From an uncultured Stenotrophomonas sp. (GTDB lineage Bacteria; Pseudomonadota; Gammaproteobacteria; Xanthomonadales; Xanthomonadaceae): a stretch of DNA of 64,000 nucleotides. The DNA lies in assembly GCF_913778665.1 (NCBI RefSeq), contig NZ_CAJYVQ010000002.1, positions 682,001 through 746,000 of the forward strand, read 5' to 3'. A program made the translations under genes and the position numbers. The notes beneath the pieces were generated by a model. The model saw only the letters and a list, made by a program, of their open reading frames with translations. It did not search any database and had not been told where the DNA came from. Below are positions 19,063 to 27,236 of the stretch, piece after piece; positions within the stretch are counted from its first letter, which is position 1; every line of letters starts with the position of its first letter.

Positions 19063-19976
19063 CCAAGACGTCACACCTGTTCCCGCTCAGCCTGGCCCTT
19101 TCCGCAGCGTTGCTGCTCGGCGCCTGCTCCAAGGACGCCCCCACGCCAGCGCCAATGCCTGCAGGCAAGGCCGGCAGCGCGGCCGGGAAGGTCGCGGTGG
19201 CGCGCGGCATCATCGACGTCGAAGGCGGGTTGATTGCGCTGGCGCCGCCGCTGGATGGCTCGATCAGCGCCGCGCCGGTGAAGGAGGGGGCGTTGGTGAA
19301 GAAGGGGCAGGTCCTGCTGTCGCTGGATGGCGCGCTGCTGCAACAGGAGGTGGCAATGGCTACCGCCGATCTGGCCCTGGCCAATGACCGGCTGAAGGGC
19401 AGCCAGGCGCAGCTGCGCGAACTGGAGCGCAACGCCACCCGCCTGGCCACCGGCGCCAGTGAAGGCGTGTCATCCAATCAGCAGGCCGACGCGGCCAAGC
19501 AGCAACTGGCCGGTGTGCGTGCCGATGTCGACGTGGCCGGTGCGCAGGTCGACATGGCCCAGCACAAGCTGGAGCACGCCAAACTGAAACTGCAGCAGAT
19601 GTCGCTGACCGCGCCGGAAGCCGGCACAGTGGTCGGCCAGGTGCCGGGCCTCGGCGCCTTCGTGCAGGCGGGCAAGCCAGCGATTTCGCTGCTGCCGGCG
19701 CGCCCGCTGCAGGTGCGCGCCGAACTCAGTGCCGCCTACGCCGACGCAGTGCAGGTCGGCATGCACGCCACCGTGGTGCCGGACAGCGATGGCGCCGAGA
19801 ACACCGGCACGCTGCCGCCGGCACGCGTGGTGCGTATCAGCCCGGTGTTCGCGCAGGCACGCCTGCCTGAAGACGCAGGCCGTGGCGTAGCCAAGGTGGT
19901 GGAGTGCGTGCTGGAGTTCGATGGCGAGGCCAAGGCGCGCTTCGGCCAGCATGTGCGGGTGGAGTTCCGGAAGTAA
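19059..19976 (+). CDS. HlyD-family periplasmic adaptor lipoprotein
   Basis: 305-residue membrane-fusion (adaptor) protein linking the inner-membrane ABC transporter to the outer-membrane channel. The N-terminus is a lipoprotein signal with lipobox LLLGAC (C23). The lipoyl/biotinyl half-motifs flank an alpha-hairpin at about residues 85-190, and VGQVPGLGAFVQAGKPAI marks the second lipoyl half. Together with the three upstream genes it completes a DevBCA-like tripartite exporter. Confidence 0.9.
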   Translation: MTKTSHLFPLSLALSAALLLGACSKDAPTPAPMPAGKAGSAAGKVAVARGIIDVEGGLIALAPPLDGSISAAPVKEGALVKKGQVLLSLDGALLQQEVAMATADLALANDRLKGSQAQLRELERNATRLATGASEGVSSNQQADAAKQQLAGVRADVDVAGAQVDMAQHKLEHAKLKLQQMSLTAPEAGTVVGQVPGLGAFVQAGKPAISLLPARPLQVRAELSAAYADAVQVGMHATVVPDSDGAENTGTLPPARVVRISPVFAQARLPEDAGRGVAKVVECVLEFDGEAKARFGQHVRVEFRK

Positions 19977-19978
19977 CT

Positions 19979-20431
19979 TCAGCCCGGTGGCGGGGCCGGT
20001 TCATGGGCCCTGCGATGCCGGAGCGTGCGCCACGCGCTCACCAGTGGGACCAGGCACAGCGCCAGCAGCAGGCCCACGTCCAGCAGCAGCAACCACAGCA
20101 GGTGAGTGCCATGCACCGGTGGCTGGTGCATGGCCGACAGCATCCACGGCACCGACCACGCCAGCAGCAGGGCGAAGGCGATCAGCAGGCGCAGCCATAG
20201 CCGCTTCAATCTCCAGGGGCGCACGATCAGCGCGACCACGACCAGTTCCACTGTGCCCAGCAACGCGAAGACGATCACGCTGCTGGTCGGATAGGGCAGC
20301 GTGTGGCCTTCCTCCAGCTGATGCAGCAGCCAGTAGTCCGGGGTGAAACCGGCATTGACCAATGCAGCGATCAGCGCCAGCCAGGTCAGCGCGACCAGCA
20401 GCCAGAACAAGCGGATGTAGCGCCTAGGCAT
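19979..20431 (-). CDS. Hypothetical membrane protein, 150 aa
   Basis: Four hydrophobic segments (about residues 8-28, 48-66, 76-96 and 106-130) mark it as an inner-membrane protein with no recognised domain. It converges on the exporter operon two bases after the adaptor stop, and it overlaps the next minus-strand gene by 8 bases, so the two are probably one transcription unit. Confidence 0.75.
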   Translation of the reverse strand: MPRRYIRLFWLLVALTWLALIAALVNAGFTPDYWLLHQLEEGHTLPYPTSSVIVFALLGTVELVVVALIVRPWRLKRLWLRLLIAFALLLAWSVPWMLSAMHQPPVHGTHLLWLLLLDVGLLLALCLVPLVSAWRTLRHRRAHEPAPPPG

Positions 20432-20825
20432 CGGCGGTGTCCCTGATGGGCAGCGCGTGGCTGCGTGAGGAGAGCCGCGCCGTTGCGATGATCGCGGCCA
20501 ATGCCAGCAGGCCTGGGCCGATCGTGAAGTACAGCGCCCGCAGTGGATGGTGGTGCATCAGGGTCCAGGTGGCCAGGGCCAGCGGCAGCGCCAGCACCGC
20601 GAGCTTGGCAGCCAGCGGGCGCAGCACGGCGATCAGCGGCTGCGCAGCGATGAACATCCAGAACAGGTAGAGCTGGGCGAGACCGAGGCCGATGTCTCGG
20701 TGCGAATCGAATCCGACGTGCGCGCGATACCACGCAAGGCCCCAGGGCATCACGGCCCAATAGAGCAGTGCTGCCAGCAGATGCAGCAGCAGGGCGATCA
20801 GCAGTGGCTTGCCGCGAAGGAACAT
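20424..20825 (-). CDS. Hypothetical membrane protein, 133 aa
   Basis: 133-residue protein starting MFLRGKPLLIALLL with about four membrane segments. The frame stays open upstream through two tRNA-Gly genes, so the ATG at 20825 is chosen as the first one that avoids them. It is paired with the 150-residue membrane protein through an 8-base overlap. Function unknown; both lie between the exporter and the second tRNA-Gly pair. Confidence 0.72.
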   Translation of the reverse strand: MFLRGKPLLIALLLHLLAALLYWAVMPWGLAWYRAHVGFDSHRDIGLGLAQLYLFWMFIAAQPLIAVLRPLAAKLAVLALPLALATWTLMHHHPLRALYFTIGPGLLALAAIIATARLSSRSHALPIRDTADA

Positions 20826-20894
20826 GGGCGCGCAGGTCCGGGCGGGGCAGCGTAACCCACTGCGGACGACTGTGACCGCATCGTGTGAAGACTG

Positions 20895-20923
20895 TTGACG
20901 GCGTGAAGGAATTTGGACACAAT
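20895..20923 (+). promoter_or_regulatory. Promoter of tRNA-Gly copy 3
   Basis: -35 TTGACG at 20895-20900 and -10 CACAAT at 20918-20923 with 17 bases between. This upstream sequence differs from that of copies 1 and 2. Confidence 0.6.
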
Positions 20924-20954
20924 AGCGCTCCTTCGACGCAGGTCGAATGAATCT

Positions 20955-21030
<76 letters not shown>

Positions 21031-21040
21031 GATTCTACAG

Positions 21041-21065
21041 GGCCCCGACAGGGGCCTTGTTTTTC
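21041..21065 (+). terminator. Terminator after tRNA-Gly copy 3
   Basis: Stem GGCCCC/GGGGCC with a GACA loop, followed by TTGTTTTT. Confidence 0.7.
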
Positions 21066-21172
21066 TCCCGCCACGGCGAGGCGGGGCGCGTTGAGCCACA
21101 AGGCTTTGCGCGCAGTCAGAAAAGTGAAATCGCTGGTGTGCGTTCCGGATTTCCGGTACCATGACGGCTTAC

Positions 21173-21248
<76 letters not shown>

Positions 21249-21314
21249 TGTTCCGACAGGCCCCATCTTGGGGTTTTGTCTTGTCAGGGCTACGTTCCTG
21301 GCGCGCAGTACGTT

Positions 21315-21388
21315 GGCCTCATGGCAGAGTGGCTATGCACCGGATTGCAAATCCGTTTACAGCGGTTCGATTCCGCTTGAGGCCTCCA
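21315..21388 (+). tRNA. tRNA-Cys(GCA)
   Basis: 74-base tRNA with acceptor GGCCTCA/TGAGGCC, anticodon loop TTGCAAA (GCA) and encoded CCA. Confidence 0.97.
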
Positions 21389-21395
21389 ATTGAAA

Positions 21396-21424
21396 AGCCC
21401 TGACTTCGGTCAGGGCTTTTTTAT
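21396..21424 (+). terminator. Terminator after tRNA-Cys
   Basis: Strong stem AGCCCTGAC/GTCAGGGCT followed by a T-run (TTTTTTAT). Confidence 0.85.
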
Positions 21425-21457
21425 TTGTGTGGACTCCATGGCCTGCGGAATGCGTGG

Positions 21458-22099
21458 CTACACGCCGATGGGCACAACGGGTTCGGCCCGGAAGTTGCGC
21501 CCTACCGGATCGCTCACGCCCAGGTAGTGACGGAACAGATAGATCAGCGGCTTCCAGCGCGTCACGTCGATGTGCTGGGTGCCCGCAATGGTGATGTCCT
21601 AATGCGCATGCACGCAGCGGACACGGCCATCCACCATCACAAAGCCGGCGTCGCCTTCGCCGCTGGGTGAGTGCATCGCCATCACCGTGACTTCCACCTG
21701 CAGGGGGCATTCGGCAATCGCCGCGGGTGCCACTTTTGCGGAAGGCACCTGGGTAAAGCCAGCCAGCGCGAACTTGTCACGCGCGTGTACATAGCCCATC
21801 GCCTGTTTGGCGGCGGGGACCGGATCACGCCCCGTCGTCCGCGCGATCGCTTCAACCTGCGCGGCCTGTGGGGCGGAGGCAAAGTTGAGGACGCATTCGT
21901 TGCGCAGCTGCAGGTTGCGATAGCCTTGGCCCTGCGTGCCAAGTCCCAGCACCACCCGGTCGGCCAGTGCCCAGAACGAGGACAGCGGGCTGATGTTGCT
22001 GCTGCCATCGTCGTTCAGCGTGGTCATCAACAGTACCGGCGTGCCGGGGTAGAGCACCGGAGGGCGGATGCGCCGGCGCTCGAACGAAGCGTTTTTCAT
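21458..22099 (-). pseudogene. Flavin reductase-like split-barrel protein, interrupted by in-frame TAG
   Basis: From ATG 22099 the frame encodes an FMN-binding split-barrel protein of the flavin reductase family (PVLLMTTLNDDGSSNISPLS, a typical N-terminal strand pattern). It stops at TAG 21599-21601 after residue 166, but the same frame continues for 46 further sense codons (DITIAGTQHIDVTRWKPLIY ... LGVSDPVGR) to a stop at 21458-21460. The continuation looks family-like and no base is lost, so a single substitution, for example GAG to TAG, explains it. The product would be truncated or occasionally read through. The gene diverges from an ArsR-like regulator. Confidence 0.72.
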
Positions 22100-22204
22100 T
22101 GTGGATCTCATGATGGCCAGGTGCTCACTGTGCAATGTGCGCAGTGTCCGACGCTTCGGCCTGCATCGAACTGTCCGCACATCCCTGCATGCCACAATGC
22201 CGGC

Positions 22205-22909
22205 ATGGTCCATACCTCCGGTTCCCTTGTCAGCGTCGGTGCCCTGGTCGGTGACCAGGCGCGCGCCAGCATGCTGCTGCAGCTGATGGATGGCCGCGCC
22301 TACACCGCGATGGAGCTGGCGCGGGTGGCCGGGGTGACGCCGCAGACGGCGAGCGCGCACCTGCGCAGGCTGGTCGAGGGTGATCTTCTGGTCGCCGTCG
22401 CGCAGGGGCGCCATCGTTATCATCGGCTGGCGTCGAGCGAGGTGGCCGACATGCTGGAGAGCATCCTGCGCGTTGCCGACCACACGCCTTCGTGCACGGC
22501 GGCGGCGTCACGCAGCCTGCCGGCGCTGCGCGAGGCCCGCTCCTGTTATCGGCACTTGGCCGGCGTGCATGCGGTCGCGATCGCCGATCGCCTGCTGCAG
22601 GCCGGGCATCTGCAACCGCGCGAGGGGCACTGGCAGGTCAGTGCGGAAGGGGCTGGTTTTCTTGGCGGCCTTGGCCAGCCGCTGCGTGATCTCCTGCAGC
22701 AGGCGGTGATGGCCAAGCCCGCGCGCTACTGCCGTGGCTGCCTGGACTGCACCGAGCGACGTCCGCATCTGGCCGGGTTGGTCGGCGAGGCGATGCTGGA
22801 GACCTTCGTGGAGAACGATTGGCTGCGGCGCATCGACGGCCGGCGCGAACTGCGGCTGACACCGCCGGGGCGCGAGGCCCTGTGGCGGCTGTTCAGCCTG
22901 GCGACCTGA
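22205..22909 (+). CDS. ArsR-family winged-helix regulator
   Basis: 234-residue transcription factor with an N-terminal ArsR-type winged helix (ALVGDQARASMLLQLMDGRA, then the recognition region VAGVTPQTASAHLRRLVEGDL) and a C-terminal extension with CRGCLDCTERRPHL, which may bind metal. Relatives with this extension are annotated as ArsR or winged-helix regulators of unknown ligand. It is transcribed divergently from the interrupted flavin reductase gene, its likely target. Confidence 0.85.
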   Translation: MVHTSGSLVSVGALVGDQARASMLLQLMDGRAYTAMELARVAGVTPQTASAHLRRLVEGDLLVAVAQGRHRYHRLASSEVADMLESILRVADHTPSCTAAASRSLPALREARSCYRHLAGVHAVAIADRLLQAGHLQPREGHWQVSAEGAGFLGGLGQPLRDLLQQAVMAKPARYCRGCLDCTERRPHLAGLVGEAMLETFVENDWLRRIDGRRELRLTPPGREALWRLFSLAT

Positions 22910-22985
22910 GCTGCGTCTGGCCAGTCTCAGCCACCCACGACATGGCGAGGCGCTATGGTCAGGTTCCAAGTCTTAGGGAGCTGCA

Positions 22986-23039
22986 ATGGCGAGCAAGGAC
23001 ATGAACGACCGCGGCACGCAGCCGGTGCGCCGACGATGA
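22986..23039 (+). CDS. Possible 17-codon upstream ORF
   Basis: ATG 22986 follows a TTAGGGAG ribosome binding site and encodes MASKDMNDRGTQPVRRR, with its TGA stop overlapping the ATG (ATGA) of the next gene. It is too short to judge as a protein. It could be a translational-coupling leader, or the N-terminus of the next gene after a frameshift. Confidence 0.35.
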   Translation: MASKDMNDRGTQPVRRR

Positions 23040-23305
23040 ACAAATCCTCGGCGGAAGTACGCTGGCTGACATTCCGGCTGATGAACGGCCAATCGATTGG
23101 CCCGGACCGTCTGAAGGACGGCTGGGTGATCGCTTCGGAAACCCGGCACTGCGGCGTGCGCCGCGAGTCCATCGAAGGCGCCGGTGTGGTCTACGCACTG
23201 TATGCACCGGCCAATCTGGCCTCGCCGCGGCGCGCGGAAATGCGCATGCGCGAGTTCCTGATGAACTCGGGCTTCACGTTCACGATGGGCACGCTGGGCG
23301 GCTGA
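23036..23305 (+). CDS. Hypothetical protein, 89 aa
   Basis: Small soluble protein with no domain I recognise and no signal peptide (MNKSSAEVRWLTFRLMNGQS...). The ATG at 23036 has no ribosome binding site of its own and overlaps the stop of a short upstream ORF that does have one, so translation is probably coupled. An in-frame extension to 22955 is possible but its residues look non-coding. Confidence 0.6.
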   Translation: MNKSSAEVRWLTFRLMNGQSIGPDRLKDGWVIASETRHCGVRRESIEGAGVVYALYAPANLASPRRAEMRMREFLMNSGFTFTMGTLGG

Positions 23306-23524
23306 TGCCGCCTGTCGTGGTTCAAGGGCGCACGGTAAGTGCCAAGCAGCGGCTGCTTCGTGCGGGCCAAGCAGGTGGCGCGGCCTGGCCCCTGGTCATG
23401 GCGGCCGATCTCCACGCTCCGGATGAAGCCGCCCGGTCAGACCGCCCCCGGGGTCCCAGGCTGGCATCGATGCCGCCGGCATGACGCGCTGAGCCGGCCC
23501 CCGCAGGAGCCGGCCGGACGCCGG
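23306..23524. other. 219-base intergenic stretch
   Basis: Lies between convergent small genes. I see no gene or clear terminator hairpin with a T-tract. Confidence 0.4.
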
Positions 23525-23725
23525 TCAGGGAGACGGGCAGTCCATTTCGCGGCACAGCTTGTACTCGGCCAGGCACTGTTCGGAGGTTTTGCCCAGCGGC
23601 CCGTGGGTGGCACGCAGGCACTGCTCGTAGCGCAGCGTGCAGAACTCGCAGGTTCCTGCGGCGAACGCCAGGCCGGTCACGGCCACGCCAAGGAGCATCA
23701 CGGTCTTCAAGGTCGTCTTGATCAT
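23525..23725 (-). CDS. Small secreted cysteine-rich protein
   Basis: 66-residue protein starting MIKTTLKTVMLLGVAV, with a signal peptide that probably ends at AFAAG. The mature part has six cysteines in the pattern CEFC ... C ... C ... C ... C, consistent with disulphides in the periplasm or outside. AAAGGA precedes the ATG by 6 bases, which supports this start over the longer frame to 23806. No family recognised. Confidence 0.7.
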   Translation of the reverse strand: MIKTTLKTVMLLGVAVTGLAFAAGTCEFCTLRYEQCLRATHGPLGKTSEQCLAEYKLCREMDCPSP

Positions 23726-23816
23726 CACGTCAGTCCTTTGTCTGCCCGTCAATGGGCCTGGCCACCATAGCAGTCGGCGCCGAGGTGTCCTGACGCACCG
23801 CGGCACGTCGCTGCGC

Positions 23817-24908
23817 TCAGCGCGGCACCGCCTTCAACGCATCGATCACCTGCGTGCCGGAGAAGCCGCAATGTCCTTCGCCCGCCGCAGGCAACACCCG
23901 CGGCAGCGGTCGTGCGCCGGCGCGTGCGGCCAACTGCGGATACACCGCCTGCATGTGCGGAACGATGGTCGGATCGTTGTGGTTGAACTGGATCACCAGT
24001 GGTCGTGTCAGCGCACCGGTCAGTGCCAGCGTGCTGCGCACCTGGGCCTGTGCGGCGGGCACGGCGTCGATGCGCCGCACGCCGGCATTGAAGGCGACGT
24101 CATCACCAAAACCGCGGTAGACCACGCCGGCGTTGCCGACCGGCATGCCGCCACTGCGGGTGGCCAGTTCATGCAGGACCAGCGCGTGCAGGCTGATCGC
24201 GTCGGCCAGTTCGTCAGTGGTGACCTGTAGCCGCTGCGCCAGCACTTCGGCATGTGTCGGGTCGCGTTGCAGTGCCGCGACGATACCCTGGTACAACTCG
24301 CCCTGTGGTAGCACGGCTGCTTCGCGCGACAGCAGCCCGTTGTTCGGCAGCCCCTCGGACCTGGGGAAGAAATAATCGAACGCGACCAGTGTGGTCAGCA
24401 GGTCGGTCGCGATCTGCTCGCCAGCGAGATTGGCACCGCACAGCGAAACACCACCGGCATAATGCTGGGGAAAGTGCTCGAGGCTGCCGATGGTCACCGC
24501 ACCTCCCATCGAGAATCCCAGTATCCAGGTGTGCCGTACGTGCTTGAGCTCCACCAAGGCATGCTTGCGCAGCCGTTCCATGTCGTCGAGCGCATCGGCC
24601 ACTGCCCACCCCTGGCTGGAGTACGCGCTCTGCGCGACGGCGTAACCCGCGCCCAGCAGCGCTGCGGTGCTGTCACTGGCCGGCATCGGCGTGGTGCGCG
24701 GTACACCTACCGGTTCATAGCCATGTGCCAGCATCACCAGTTCGCCGTTCCAGCGGGCTGGCACATCCAGCCGCCACGGCGCGCCCTGTAGTTCGCCGCT
24801 GAGCGTGCGCGGGGACGGGGGCGGGGGCGGTGTCGCCAGCAGCGCTGTCGAAGACACCAGCAGGCCGAGGGCGAGGGCATTTCGAAACAAGGCGCGCATG
24901 GTGATCAT
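23817..24908 (-). CDS. Secreted alpha/beta hydrolase
   Basis: About 360-residue alpha/beta-hydrolase with a Sec signal peptide (RALFRNALALGLLVSSTALLA). The nucleophile elbow GFSMGG carries the catalytic Ser near residue 133, and the likely catalytic His lies in GEGHCGFSG near the C-terminus. The start may be ATG 24908 or the next ATG at 24899. Substrate unknown; relatives include peptidases and esterases of the outer envelope. It stands alone. Confidence 0.8.
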   Translation of the reverse strand: MITMRALFRNALALGLLVSSTALLATPPPPPSPRTLSGELQGAPWRLDVPARWNGELVMLAHGYEPVGVPRTTPMPASDSTAALLGAGYAVAQSAYSSQGWAVADALDDMERLRKHALVELKHVRHTWILGFSMGGAVTIGSLEHFPQHYAGGVSLCGANLAGEQIATDLLTTLVAFDYFFPRSEGLPNNGLLSREAAVLPQGELYQGIVAALQRDPTHAEVLAQRLQVTTDELADAISLHALVLHELATRSGGMPVGNAGVVYRGFGDDVAFNAGVRRIDAVPAAQAQVRSTLALTGALTRPLVIQFNHNDPTIVPHMQAVYPQLAARAGARPLPRVLPAAGEGHCGFSGTQVIDALKAVPR

Positions 24909-25209
24909 TCCATTCGGGAATGGCGCCGAGCATAGATCGCGGCGAAACCCTGCGCGCGCTGCACTGCCGCAGGAGATTGTGGTCTTGGCCGTCAGCGCCC
25001 TACGCGGGCGGCATGGCCCTGCGCACCATCCGCACTCCCCGCGGGAAGGCGGGGTAGCGCGCGGTCGTCACCACCATGCAACCGGGCCGGGAAGGCGGAT
25101 TGCATGCAGCGCTCTCCCGGCAACTGGAATCCACCGATTCGCCGCGCCTGCGCCGGAGGAAGGCTTCGTCGTGATCCGCTACACGGCATAGCGACGTGCC
25201 GGGTAGGAT
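24909..25209. other. 301 bases without a recognised gene
   Basis: Short open frames exist on both strands but none has a ribosome binding site or protein-like composition. It probably contains the promoter of the hydrolase gene. Confidence 0.4.
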
Positions 25210-25704
25210 TCAGCGCGCCGGTGCCGGGCCGCCGCAGCCAACGCGGTGCATCGGAAAGTCGATAGCCTGCTGCGGATTGTCCTGTGCCACCTCGATGCGC
25301 GCATGCGCACGTTGCGCGTCCAGGCGGCGGTAGCGGATGCGCTGCGGGAAGTCGTTGGCCGGGTTCTCGAACACCGCTTCATGCTCATCGAGGGCGGTAG
25401 CCGTGAAGTCGGTGGCGTTCTGGCCGGAGGGCAGGGCGGTCAGCACCAGGCGGCCATCGTCGTGCTGGCGCAACTGCATGAACTCGAAGCCGACGGTGCG
25501 CCCGTCGCGCACGCTGCGGCTGCTGCCGAGCAGGGTGCCGCCGGCAAGGCTCGACCATTGTTCGCCGGCCCCGGCCGGCTGTCCGTCGAGCTGCCAGCAC
25601 CCGGCCAGCCACGCCAGCTGCTCGATCTTCGATGGGGTCGTTGCCGGCACCGGTGCGGCAGCCAGCAGCAGCGGCCACAGGGCCAGGGCGATGCGGATCG
25701 ACAT
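25210..25704 (-). CDS. Secreted DUF6265-like protein
   Basis: 164-residue protein with a Sec signal peptide (MSIRIALALWPLLLAAAPVPA) and a body beginning KIEQLAWLAGCWQ, the pattern of the DUF6265 (lipocalin-like, single-domain) family. The ATG at 25704 is preceded at 5 bases by GGAGG and is preferred over the in-frame ATG at 25716. It diverges from the AraC-type regulator. Function unknown. Confidence 0.75.
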   Translation of the reverse strand: MSIRIALALWPLLLAAAPVPATTPSKIEQLAWLAGCWQLDGQPAGAGEQWSSLAGGTLLGSSRSVRDGRTVGFEFMQLRQHDDGRLVLTALPSGQNATDFTATALDEHEAVFENPANDFPQRIRYRRLDAQRAHARIEVAQDNPQQAIDFPMHRVGCGGPAPAR

Positions 25705-25838
25705 CGGTGCCTCCATGCGCGGGGATCTGCGGCCTGTATAGCGCCCGGGGGATCAGTGGGCCAGTGCCGTCCAGTCGAGAGGAGATTCCGATACGATTGG
25801 TCGTGTTGAGCTCATTCTGCTTGATTCGGAGTCCTGTC

Positions 25839-26672
25839 ATGGTCGATCGCCTTGCCATCCTGCTTGATCGTTTCGCGGTCACCGCCTCGGTATTCCAGGC
25901 CGGCGCCCTGTGCGGCATCCATACCCTGGAGGCTGAGGACGAGGCCGGCCAGCTGCACCTGGTGCGGCGGGGCCCATTGCAGGTCAGTCACGGCCAGCAG
26001 ACCGTGCAGGTCGATGCTCCCAGCCTGCTGCTGTACCCGCGGCCGATGCCGCATCGCTTCAGCAGCGATCCGCAGCTCGGCGCCGACATGGCCTGCGCGA
26101 ACCTGCATTTCGAGGGTGGCCGGCTGAATCCGATCAGCGCGGCCCTGCCGGATTTCATCTGCCTGCCGTTGGCCGATCTCTATGGCGGGCATGCAGCGCT
26201 GGAGCTGCTGTTCGAGGAAGCCTTCGAGCAGCGCTGCGGGCGCGCGGCGATGGTCAACCGCCTGTTCGAGGTGGTGATGATCCAGGTGCTGCGCCAGTTG
26301 ATGGAAGGCGGTGAGATGCGCGGTGGCCTGTTCGCTGGGCTCGGCCATCCACGCCTGCGGCTGGCACTGGTGGCGATGCACGAGGCACCGGCCCAGGCGT
26401 GGACGCTGGAGGACCTGGCCGATGTCGCTGGCATGTCGCGCAGCGTGTTCGCTGCCAGCTTCCGCGAGGCGATGGGCACGACCCCCGGCCAGTACCTGCA
26501 GGGCTGGCGGGTGGGGCTGGCACAGCAGGCGTTGCGCCAGGGCCGGCCGCTGAAGCGGATCGCCGATGAAGTCGGCTATGGCAGCGAGGCGGCGTTGTCG
26601 CGGGCGTTCAAGGCTCACACCGGGCAATCGCCGCGGCAGTGGCGCGGCCAGGCCCGCGCTGCCGCGGCCTGA
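25839..26672 (+). CDS. AraC-family transcriptional regulator
   Basis: 277-residue regulator. An N-terminal cupin domain (AraC_binding/cupin_6 type, about residues 15-160) presumably senses a small ligand. Two helix-turn-helix motifs fill the C-terminus, LEDLADVAGMSRSVFAASFR and IADEVGYGSEAALSRAFKAH, ending in the usual TGQSPRQWR. Target genes are not evident, although the divergent DUF6265-like gene is a candidate. Confidence 0.9.
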   Translation: MVDRLAILLDRFAVTASVFQAGALCGIHTLEAEDEAGQLHLVRRGPLQVSHGQQTVQVDAPSLLLYPRPMPHRFSSDPQLGADMACANLHFEGGRLNPISAALPDFICLPLADLYGGHAALELLFEEAFEQRCGRAAMVNRLFEVVMIQVLRQLMEGGEMRGGLFAGLGHPRLRLALVAMHEAPAQAWTLEDLADVAGMSRSVFAASFREAMGTTPGQYLQGWRVGLAQQALRQGRPLKRIADEVGYGSEAALSRAFKAHTGQSPRQWRGQARAAAA

Positions 26673-26675
26673 GCG

Positions 26676-27068
26676 TCAGCCCATCAACAGTCGGGTCAGC
26701 CTCATGCCACCGAACAGGCCGGCCAGGCCCAGCGCCATCGAGCCACCGGCATACAGTGCGGCCAGCCCGTGCTGGCCGCGTTGCAGCAGCAAGCCGATTT
26801 CCAGCGCGTAGGTGGAAAACGTGGTGTAGCCGCCGAGGATGCCGGTGGCCAGCAGCAGGCGCAGCTGTGGAGAAGCGCCGTTGCGCAGGGCGAAGGCTTC
26901 AACCACCACCCCCATCAGCAGCGCGCCACTGATGTTGATCAGGAAGGTCGACCACGGCCAGGGGCTGCTCGCCGCCACCCGTGCACCGATCATGTTGCAG
27001 GCATGGCGCAGGCAGGCGCCGAGGCCGCCTCCGATGAAGACCAGGAAATAACTGTTCAATGCTTGCAT
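26676..27068 (-). CDS. crcB: Fluoride exporter CrcB/Fluc
   Basis: 130-residue four-helix membrane protein that works as a dual-topology dimeric fluoride channel. Visible family motifs are GGGLGACLRH, STFLINISGALLMG and GGYTTFSTYALE, with the pore-lining Phe/Ser residues. ATG 27068 has a GAGG ribosome binding site. An upstream in-frame ATG would put the start inside the fluoride riboswitch (27156-27212), so the shorter start is right. The riboswitch makes fluoride the inducing signal. Confidence 0.95.
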   Translation of the reverse strand: MQALNSYFLVFIGGGLGACLRHACNMIGARVAASSPWPWSTFLINISGALLMGVVVEAFALRNGASPQLRLLLATGILGGYTTFSTYALEIGLLLQRGQHGLAALYAGGSMALGLAGLFGGMRLTRLLMG

Positions 27069-27155
27069 CGCGTGCCTCGAGTGCGCAGCCGCAGGATCGA
27101 TGGCGAACGGCGAAGGCAGGCGCGGCCTGCCATCGACGAACGCCGGGTTCGTCTT

Positions 27156-27212
27156 GGCAGGAGCCATCAGCCCTCTCAGGCGGTTATCGGGGGAGCCCCA
27201 TCCCCATCGGCG
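27156..27212 (-). promoter_or_regulatory. Fluoride riboswitch (crcB motif)
   Basis: On the minus strand the RNA reads GCCGATGGGGATGGGGCTCC, then CCCCGATAACCGCC, then GGCTGATGGCTCCTGCC. These are the conserved pieces of the fluoride aptamer (GATGG, AACCGCC, and CTGATGxCTCCT), in the right order and spacing, about 90 bases before crcB. It would raise crcB expression when fluoride is bound. Confidence 0.93.
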
Positions 27213-27236
27213 ACCATGCTACCAGCGTGGGTGCAG

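Noticed and set aside
27069..27167. Upstream extension of crcB
   Set aside because: It would place the start inside the fluoride riboswitch; ATG 27068 has its own ribosome site and family-like start.
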